Part shown: piece after piece, positions 15,585 to 21,014 of the stretch
How the letters are laid out: each line of letters begins with the position of its first letter
Numbering within the stretch: the first letter of the stretch is position 1
Source of the DNA: Chloroflexi bacterium UBA4733
GTDB lineage: Bacteria; Chloroflexota; UBA4733
NCBI GenBank assembly: GCA_002404055.1
Contig: DHIZ01000226.1
Coordinates: 1-21,014, forward strand
DNA length: 21,014 nucleotides
Reading direction: 5' to 3'
Program-made: the position numbers and the translations under genes
The notes under the pieces: generated by a model
What the model saw: the letters and a program-made list of their open reading frames with translations, nothing else
The model's database searches: none
Told to the model about the DNA's origin: nothing

Positions 15585-15665
15585 GCCTGTGACGGTGGTG
15601 TGTCGGTGTTGCCCTGTACTGTAGTATTGGGACCGGTGCGCCACTAACTGCTGAGGAGAAGGCGT

Positions 15666-16493
15666 GTGCTTGCCGATCTTGACGAGAGCATCCGGCAACT
15701 CCTCATCAGCCAGGTTCCGCTGGACCCGGCGGTCGTTGACATCAGTTTTGAGGCGCCCGACCGGGAGTGGTCGGGTCACTTGAGCCGCCCGACGCTCAAC
15801 TGCTTTCTCTACGACCTGCGGGAAAATCAGGAGCTGCGTCGCAACGACTGGGAGATGTCGCAAGCCAACGGCAGGCAGCAGAAACGCAAGCCACCCCTGC
15901 GCATCGACGCCAGCTATCAGATCAGCGCCTGGGCCCGGGCGGCGGAAGATGAGCACCAGTTGCTCTGGCGGACGCTGGTCGCGCTGGCGCGGCACCCTGA
16001 GCTGCCGGACGCTGTGCTACAGGGCAGGCTCAAGGATGTGCCTGGGCAACTGCCCGCCAAGGTCGGCCAACCCGACCAGACGCCGCGCAACCCGGCCGAT
16101 CTCTGGCAGGCGCTCGATAACCGTATTCGGCCATCGCTGACCTACGTCGTCACGCTCGCCCTCGATCCCGATATCCAGTTCACTGCGCCCCTGGTCTTCA
16201 CCAGCGTCACCCGGCTGCAACGGTATTCCGGCGAAACGGTCCAGGAGCGCGTCCAGATTGGCGGTTGGGTCAGGACCACGGATGGGAGCGCGCAGCTCGC
16301 CGGCGTCAGCGTGCGCATCAGAGAAACCGGCGAGGAAGCGGTGACGGATGCTGAAGGCCGATTTGTCTTCCGCCACACGCCGCGGGGGCCGATCACGCTG
16401 GTCGCGCACAGCGCAGGGAGAAAGGACATCGCCCAGCGCTTCGACGTTCCGGCGCCGTCCTATGACCTGGCGATGGCGGATGAGCGTGACTGA
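15666..16493 (+). CDS. Pvc16/Afp16-type eCIS cap protein (DUF4255) with C-terminal beta-sandwich
   Basis: A 275-aa protein. Residues of about 3-190 match the DUF4255/Pvc16 N-terminal family: LADLDESIRQLL, VDISFEAPDREW, LNCFLYDLRENQELR, LRIDASYQISAWA, EDEHQLLWRTLVAL. In Afp/PVC particles this protein ends the inner tube and sheath and sets particle length. Residues of about 195-270 add a carboxypeptidase-regulatory-like or Cna-B-like beta-sandwich (GWVRTTDGS, LAGVSVRIRETGEEAVTDA, GRFVF). The start is GTG 15666 with GAGGAGAA 5 nt upstream. Its stop directly abuts the ATG of the AAA+ ATPase gene, as expected for an eCIS operon. The domain call is from motif memory, not a search. Confidence 0.85.
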   Translation: MLADLDESIRQLLISQVPLDPAVVDISFEAPDREWSGHLSRPTLNCFLYDLRENQELRRNDWEMSQANGRQQKRKPPLRIDASYQISAWARAAEDEHQLLWRTLVALARHPELPDAVLQGRLKDVPGQLPAKVGQPDQTPRNPADLWQALDNRIRPSLTYVVTLALDPDIQFTAPLVFTSVTRLQRYSGETVQERVQIGGWVRTTDGSAQLAGVSVRIRETGEEAVTDAEGRFVFRHTPRGPITLVAHSAGRKDIAQRFDVPAPSYDLAMADERD

Positions 16494-18767
16494 ATGACCG
16501 CCACGATCGAAGACAGGCATGGGATAGGGTCCACTGAGGTAGAGACGACATACCCCCACCTGGCGACCGGCGGCCATGTGCCGGGACGGCGGACCGAGCG
16601 AGCCTCCGCTGTGCTCGGTGCCGCCGGCGCCGTGGCTGGGCTTCGTCCGGCGTTGGCACGGCTGGACGCGCGGCTCCACGTGATCGTCCAGCGCTCGCGG
16701 CAGGAACTGAGCACCCGTGCCCAGGACCCGTTCCGCGGACTCTGTGTTACCGAAGCTGATGTGGACGAACTACTGGCCGCATCTCCCTCCGCCACAATGC
16801 TGGATCATCCGTCATCAGTGCCCGTGACGGAATCACGGCTGCAATGCCTGGCGCAACGCTATTCCCTCAGCGCCTTCGAGCAGGAGGCGCTGCTCATCTG
16901 CCTGGCTCCCGATATCGATTTAGGCTACGAACGCCTCTACGCCTATCTGCAGGACGACGTGACGCGCCGCCGCCCCACCGTCGATCTGATTCTGCGGCTC
17001 CTCTCGTCCTCCTGGCAAGAACGCGCTGCCCTGCGCGCCGACCTGGGGCCTGCCGGCCGGCTGTTGCGCCATAGCCTGCTGACGTTGAGCGACGAGGCAG
17101 CGACGCGCTGGCCGTTGCTCGCCCGCCCGCTGCGCCTAGATGACCGGATTGTGGACTATCTGCTCGGCTCCGATACGCCCGATTACCGGGTAGCCGCGCA
17201 CTGCGATCTCGTTCCTGCGGACACCGAAAGGACACTCATCGGCGCAGAGGAGGCGTCCACTCACGTCGCCCGTCTCCTGTTGAGCGAGAACGGCAGTTCC
17301 GACCCATCGCTCATTCTTTACCTGCATGCGGCTGCGGGAGCTGCCAGAGTCGCCGTCGTCCACGGCGCCTGTGCGGCAACCGGGCAACCGGCGCTCGTCG
17401 TTGATACTCCCGCACTGGTGGAGGCAGGGGACGTAGCGACCATGCTGCCCCTGATTATCCGCGAAGCCGTGCTGCAGGGCGCCGTGTTGTGCCTGGCCGA
17501 ATTCGATGTACTGCTCGACGGCACGCGCGAAGCGCTGGCCACTGGCGGTTTGTTGCGCCGCTTGCTGGCCGACCACCCCTTGCCGGTCATCCTCCTGGGG
17601 GAGACGGCGTGGGAACCGGCGACCTGGTGGCCGACGCGTCGACCGCGACGCCTGCAGCTACCGAGTTGGGATCAGGCGGCCGGCCTACGTCGCTGGCGCC
17701 ACCATCTGGGGAGGCTCGTCAGCGAGGAAGATCTGACAGATCTGGTCGCTCGCTACCGTCTGGATGAGCCGGGGATTGCCGCCGTGGCGGCAGCAGCACG
17801 CGGCCAGACGCTCGACCAGCAGAGCGGCCGGCCGGATATCGCCGCCGTGCGTTCGGCGGCGCGCCTGATCGCTTCGCCGCCGCTGCGGGGCCTTGCCCAT
17901 CGCATCGAGCCTTCGTATCAATGGGACGATATCGTCCTCGCCCCTGATGGCATCGCGCAACTGCGCGAACTCTGTAACCGGGTGCGGCATCGCCAGACCG
18001 TCCGGCAGGACTGGGGTTTCGGACGGAAGCAGTTGCGCCGAGGCGGCATCGTGGCGCTTTTCGCCGGTCCACCAGGTACCGGCAAGACGATGGCAGCGGA
18101 GGTGTTGGCGCACGAACTCGAGCTTGACCTCTACCGGATTGATCTTTCGGCGGTCGTGAGCAAGTACATTGGCGAGACGGAGAAGAACCTGGAGCGCATC
18201 TTTCGAGCTGCCGACCAGGGCGACGCGGTGCTGCTCTTTGACGAGGCCGACGCCATCTTCGGTAAGCGCTCGGAGGTTCGTGACGCTCACGACCGCTACG
18301 CCAACGTGGAGACGGCCTACCTGCTGCAGCGGCTCGAGGTCTACGACGGCCTGGCGATCCTGACGACAAACATGCGTGGCAACATCGACGACGCTTTCTT
18401 GCGCCGCCTGGATGGCGTGATCGAGTTCCCCCTGCCGGGGGAGGCGGAGCGGCTCACCATCTGGCAGTGCTCGCTGCCGGCGGACGCCCCGCGCGCCGCC
18501 GACGTTGACCTCGGCTTCCTCGCCCGCAAGTACAAGCTGGCCGGCGGCAATATCCGCAACATTGCCGTCGCCGCAGCGTTCCTGGCGGCCGCAGAGGGCG
18601 GTCCGATCACCATGCGCCATTTCATCGGAGCCGTCCGTCGTGAGTATCAGAAACTCGGTAAACTGGTGGCGGAGGGCGATTTCGAGCAGTACTATGGGTT
18701 GTTGACAGCGTCTGTCGTGGAGACGCCCGTCAATGGACAATCCTCGCGCCTGGGAAGCGTCAAGTAG
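16494..18767 (+). CDS. eCIS AAA+ ATPase (Afp15/Pvc15 type)
   Basis: A 757-aa ATPase. The C-terminal AAA+ domain is intact: Walker A GPPGTGKT at residues 525-532, pore-loop-like KYIGETEKNL, Walker B LLFDEADAIFG with Asp 583 and Glu 584, sensor 1 LTTN, arginine-finger region RRLDGVIEFP and sensor 2 area GGNIRNIA. The central part (about residues 255-420) looks like an ATPase fold that has lost its P-loop (AAAGAARVAVVHG) while keeping a Walker B-like strand (AVLCLAEFDVLLDG). N-terminal helical elements (LSAFEQEALLICLAPDIDLGYERLYAYLQDD) are typical of eCIS ATPases. The protein is thought to help assemble or load the particle. ATG 16494 follows the previous stop directly, implying translational coupling. 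Confidence 0.92.
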   Translation: MTATIEDRHGIGSTEVETTYPHLATGGHVPGRRTERASAVLGAAGAVAGLRPALARLDARLHVIVQRSRQELSTRAQDPFRGLCVTEADVDELLAASPSATMLDHPSSVPVTESRLQCLAQRYSLSAFEQEALLICLAPDIDLGYERLYAYLQDDVTRRRPTVDLILRLLSSSWQERAALRADLGPAGRLLRHSLLTLSDEAATRWPLLARPLRLDDRIVDYLLGSDTPDYRVAAHCDLVPADTERTLIGAEEASTHVARLLLSENGSSDPSLILYLHAAAGAARVAVVHGACAATGQPALVVDTPALVEAGDVATMLPLIIREAVLQGAVLCLAEFDVLLDGTREALATGGLLRRLLADHPLPVILLGETAWEPATWWPTRRPRRLQLPSWDQAAGLRRWRHHLGRLVSEEDLTDLVARYRLDEPGIAAVAAAARGQTLDQQSGRPDIAAVRSAARLIASPPLRGLAHRIEPSYQWDDIVLAPDGIAQLRELCNRVRHRQTVRQDWGFGRKQLRRGGIVALFAGPPGTGKTMAAEVLAHELELDLYRIDLSAVVSKYIGETEKNLERIFRAADQGDAVLLFDEADAIFGKRSEVRDAHDRYANVETAYLLQRLEVYDGLAILTTNMRGNIDDAFLRRLDGVIEFPLPGEAERLTIWQCSLPADAPRAADVDLGFLARKYKLAGGNIRNIAVAAAFLAAAEGGPITMRHFIGAVRREYQKLGKLVAEGDFEQYYGLLTASVVETPVNGQSSRLGSVK

Positions 18768-18784
18768 GAGAAAAGGAGGTCGCC

Positions 18785-19444
18785 ATGGCCGGTCAGGTGC
18801 AACGGTCACGGAGCGGTAATGAGGCGGAGGCCGTGCTCCGTCGTAAGTCGGCGGAGTTTCAGGAAGCGCCGGGCGAAGTGGAGGCCGAGGCATCTCGCGA
18901 CGCCTTTTTGCATGGTGCGGCGGCAGGATCGGCCGGTCTCGCCGGCGTGTTGGGCAACGCCGATAGCGCGACCCTGGCGCGTGCGGTGAACCGACTCCAG
19001 CGGGAGCAAGGCAACAGCTACGTGCAGCGTGTCGTGACCGAGGCACGCGGCATGCCGGGGCGACTCGTGGGCCAGTCCCAGGGTGAGATGGTGCAGGAGG
19101 TGCTGCAGCGGAAGGGCAGCGGCAGCCCGCTGCCGGAGGCGGCCAGTAGCCGGTTGGAAACGCACTTTGGCGCGCCCCTGGACGGTGTGCGGGTCCACGC
19201 CGATAGCGAAGCGGCGGCATTGAGTCGCGAGTTGGAAGCGCGCGCCTTCACGGTCGGCAGCGATGTCTTCTTCGCCGAAGGGCAATACAACCCGCACAGC
19301 ACCGAAGGTCAGGCCTTGCTCGCCCACGAGGTCACGCACGTTGGCCAGCAGACGGGGTTTGCCAGTGCCGTGCAGCGGGAGGAAGAGCCATTGAGCGAGG
19401 AAGAGCTGAAGAAGAAGAAGGAGGATGAGGAAGGAACTACGTAG
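18785..19444 (+). CDS. Stand-alone DUF4157 protein, putative HEXXH metallopeptidase linked to eCIS
   Basis: A 219-aa protein with three parts. Residues 1-45 contain RSG, RRK and QEAP...RDAFLH, shared with the gene at the window end. Residues 71-82 are LQREQGNSYVQR. Residues of about 115-195 are a DUF4157 domain: LETHFGAPLDGVRVHADSEA, ARAFTVGSDVFFAEGQY and the zinc-binding LLAHEVTH with HEVTH at 181-185. It ends in a Glu/Lys-rich tail. DUF4157 is known to be enriched in eCIS loci, often in front of toxin domains; here no toxin domain follows. ATG 18785 has AAAGGAGG upstream and is 17 nt after the ATPase stop. It may be a cargo protein, or a protease that processes cargo; the sequence does not decide. 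Confidence 0.88.
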   Translation: MAGQVQRSRSGNEAEAVLRRKSAEFQEAPGEVEAEASRDAFLHGAAAGSAGLAGVLGNADSATLARAVNRLQREQGNSYVQRVVTEARGMPGRLVGQSQGEMVQEVLQRKGSGSPLPEAASSRLETHFGAPLDGVRVHADSEAAALSRELEARAFTVGSDVFFAEGQYNPHSTEGQALLAHEVTHVGQQTGFASAVQREEEPLSEEELKKKKEDEEGTT

Positions 19445-19450
19445 TTCCTT
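19431..19450. repeat. Perfect 20-bp palindrome over the stop codon of the DUF4157 gene
   Basis: The halves AAGGAACTAC and GTAGTTCCTT are fully complementary, and the TAG stop (19442-19444) lies in the second half. With GAGG before it (19427-19430) and CCTC after it (19452-19455) the stem extends past one bulged G at 19451. The transcript could fold into a strong hairpin with an ACGT loop. There is no U-tract, so it is not a classical terminator. Confidence 0.6.
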
Positions 19451-19481
19451 GCCTCGCCACGCTGTGCCGCAGGGGGCGTTC

Positions 19482-20759
19482 ATGACACATACTCAACAGC
19501 GACAGCCCGCTGACCATGCTTCGTCAGCGAGGAGTGGGTCGCAACGACATCTGTTGACGACTGACCATGTGCCGAGCCTCTCCGAGGGTGTCGCCGACGC
19601 TTTGCAAGCGGTACCCCTTCTGTTGGACGCCACGTACGGCGGCCAGGGAAACGCCACGGCGCGCGTGGCAGTCCTCCAGCGCATGCAAAGGGCCTACGGT
19701 AATCGGGCTGTGCAGCGCCTCCTGCACGCCGATCAAAGCGTGCATGTTGGTCCCAATGGGCAACACACTGTGCTGTCTCAGCCCAGCGGCGCGGATGCCC
19801 GCGTCCAACGGGCGCCGGCTCCGCCGCCATCACTCCAGGATCGCGTCTCCGATCTGGAGCGGCGGCAGAAGACAACCGAGAAGCGCCAGGCGGCGACCGA
19901 GCAGGACTCGAAGTGGCGAGCCACCATCAGTTCGCGGCTCGACAGCTACAGTCAGGCGATACTGCGTGTTTCAACGGCGCTCACTGTGGCAACGAACGGA
20001 TTCCAATCAGCCCACATGGCACAGGCGCAGACTGAGGCCCTGAAGACGCAATTGTTCATGGCGTTCCTAAGCGTTGGCACCGCGGCCGGCTTTGAGTATG
20101 TATTTAGCTTTGGCCTTGGGAAGCTCGGCCTAAGCGCCAAAAGAATCAAGGACGTGGTGGAACAATGGGAGAATCCCGTCAATGCAGTGGTCTCTTCATC
20201 CTCGAACGTCGTCGGAGCGCGGCAGAGCCAGACCGCGGCCCGTCAAGGTCCACCGCCAAGCAGTGACACGGCGCTCCCAGGCCCAGCGGCCGGCGATCCC
20301 CTGACATTCATGACCTCAAATCTTGAGGCGGTGAAGAAGCATGAGCAGTCCATGGAGGATGCCTTCAAGTCGCGTCTGGCAAGGATGCAAGGCGCCAGCG
20401 ACGAGGAATGGGACAAGTTCAACGTGGCAGAGCAGGAGCGCATCTACCAAGGGCTATTCAATGACTTGCAAAATGTCGCAAAGGGTGCAGAGGACCTGAA
20501 GGATGTCACGCAGTTGGCTATCACCATCGAACACCACCTGTGGGCTCTCTGGATACAGGGGAACTTCATACGCATCGCAACGCACACCGCCATTGGCTCA
20601 GACATCGAAGACCGGCTCACGGCGGTCGGCGTTGCCGCAGCGGCCAATGTGACACTCACAGGCCACTTTTATAGCAGCAATTCACCGAGCGACTGGAGAA
20701 AGCTCCTCATCTCCTGGGCGACGGGCAGCGGTATCAAGGAGCCAATAACCGGGAAGTGA
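19482..20759 (+). CDS. Putative eCIS cargo/effector protein of unknown function
   Basis: A 425-aa protein. Residues 68-81 (MQRAYGNRAVQRLL) repeat the motif seen at residues 71-84 of the DUF4157 protein. A Pro-rich linker is followed by a Gln/Glu/Arg-rich coiled coil (about residues 118-150: VSDLERRQKTTEKRQAATEQ). A hydrophobic stretch lies at about residues 191-213 (LFMAFLSVGTAAGFEYVFSF), then a mainly helical, charged C-terminal half with no family I recognise. ATG 19482 is chosen for its AGGGGG site; an in-frame ATG at 19425 lies inside the previous gene. The 3' half has visibly lower GC than its neighbours (30 of 60 bases in 20461-20520). The hydrophobic segment could suggest membrane insertion, but this is speculative. 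Confidence 0.72.
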   Translation: MTHTQQRQPADHASSARSGSQRHLLTTDHVPSLSEGVADALQAVPLLLDATYGGQGNATARVAVLQRMQRAYGNRAVQRLLHADQSVHVGPNGQHTVLSQPSGADARVQRAPAPPPSLQDRVSDLERRQKTTEKRQAATEQDSKWRATISSRLDSYSQAILRVSTALTVATNGFQSAHMAQAQTEALKTQLFMAFLSVGTAAGFEYVFSFGLGKLGLSAKRIKDVVEQWENPVNAVVSSSSNVVGARQSQTAARQGPPPSSDTALPGPAAGDPLTFMTSNLEAVKKHEQSMEDAFKSRLARMQGASDEEWDKFNVAEQERIYQGLFNDLQNVAKGAEDLKDVTQLAITIEHHLWALWIQGNFIRIATHTAIGSDIEDRLTAVGVAAAANVTLTGHFYSSNSPSDWRKLLISWATGSGIKEPITGK

Positions 20760-20867
20760 AGGCAGCCGGGACGCCGCTGTCGGTATGGTCGCCCAGCACG
20801 AGGTGGCGGGAACCGCCGAGGCAGACTTCTCAGCATCCTGGTGAGGTAACAGAAAGGACCGGTCACG

Positions 20868-21014
20868 ATGGCAAGTCGAGCAGGCAAGGCGCGGTCCGGC
20901 GCCGCGCGTGTGGCCGACGTTGCCCGCAAACCGGGAGCGTTGCAAGAGGCTCCCGCCGGAGCCAAAGCAGAGGCAGCGCGTGACGCCTTTCTGCACGCTG
21001 CCGGCGAGCCCGGC
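20868..21014 (+). CDS. N-terminal fragment of a paralogue of the DUF4157 protein (continues past the window)
   Basis: Forty-nine codons open to the end of the window. They align without gaps from residue 1 with the protein at 18785-19444, with 22 of the first 45 residues identical, including R9-S10-G11, R20-K21, QEAP at 26-29 and RDAFLH at 38-43. The codons differ at many synonymous positions, so this is not a recent copy. The ATG has AGAAAGGA about 9 nt upstream. The rest may be another DUF4157 protein or a different payload behind the same leader. The 108-nt gap before it holds a weak GGCGG/CCGCC hairpin (20805-20817). Confidence 0.7.
   Translation, partial: MASRAGKARSGAARVADVARKPGALQEAPAGAKAEAARDAFLHAAGEPG

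Noticed and set aside
15465..15995. Upstream extension of the slipin frame on the - strand
   Set aside because: The extension overlaps the divergent DUF4255 gene, reads as Arg/Val/Pro-rich noise, and the ATG at 15464 has a strong AAGGAGAGG and directly starts the hydrophobic anchor.
1..21014. tRNA, rRNA, CRISPR arrays, insertion sequences
   Set aside because: Looked for by eye on both strands; no cloverleaf with a T-loop, no regularly spaced repeats, no transposase motifs or paired terminal repeats were seen.

Overview
The window is GC-rich (clearly above 60% G+C over most of its length) and densely coded, mostly on the + strand, with GTG starts, overlapping stop/start codons and strong Shine-Dalgarno sites. 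The RR-type lipoprotein substrate-binding protein with an Ala/Ser/Thr-rich linker, the very large XRE/NB-ARC/TPR/LuxR regulator next to a SARP/BTAD protein, and the MNT/HEPN relic together suggest a free-living member of the Chloroflexota. This is inference from gene style; no rRNA or other taxonomic marker is present.

Left part (1-9301). A small two-TM sensor-like membrane protein (96-686, -) is divergent from a six-gene + strand run. That run encodes a lipoprotein sugar-binding protein (849-2261), two CUT1-type permeases (2282-3208, 3221-4156), a GH32/GH43-type beta-propeller glycoside hydrolase (4161-5603) and two fused TMD-NBD ABC transporters (5628-7517, 7517-9301). Gaps are at most about 24 nt, so it is probably one operon: import of an oligosaccharide, its cytoplasmic cleavage, and a heterodimeric ABC exporter. 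No dedicated importer ATPase is present. The divergent intergenic region carries a promoter with a consensus -35 box and a 20-bp operator-like palindrome.

Middle (9302-14618). An MNT nucleotidyltransferase/HEPN pair has collapsed into one short in-frame fusion (9375-9758). It is followed by a 1020-aa signal-integrating regulator, XRE HTH + NB-ARC + TPR + LuxR HTH (9959-13021). Then comes a SARP-type (wHTH + BTAD) regulator whose natural N-terminus requires an ATC start codon behind a perfect Shine-Dalgarno sequence (13147-14187). A small conserved-looking ORF follows (14412-14618).

Right part (14643-21014). A slipin/SPFH membrane protein (-) is divergent from one end of an extracellular contractile injection system (eCIS) locus: a Pvc16/Afp16-type DUF4255 protein with an extra C-terminal beta-sandwich (15666-16493), an Afp15/Pvc15-type AAA+ ATPase with a decayed first ATPase domain (16494-18767), a stand-alone DUF4157 HEXXH protein (18785-19444), a putative cargo protein of unknown function and lower GC (19482-20759), and the first 49 codons of a further gene (20868 to the window end) whose N-terminus aligns without gaps to that of the DUF4157 protein. 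The tube, sheath and baseplate genes are not in the window and would be expected to the right of 21014. The most interesting signals are the shared N-terminal modules in the putative cargo genes, which may mark proteins for loading into the particle, and the strong palindrome on the stop codon of the DUF4157 gene.
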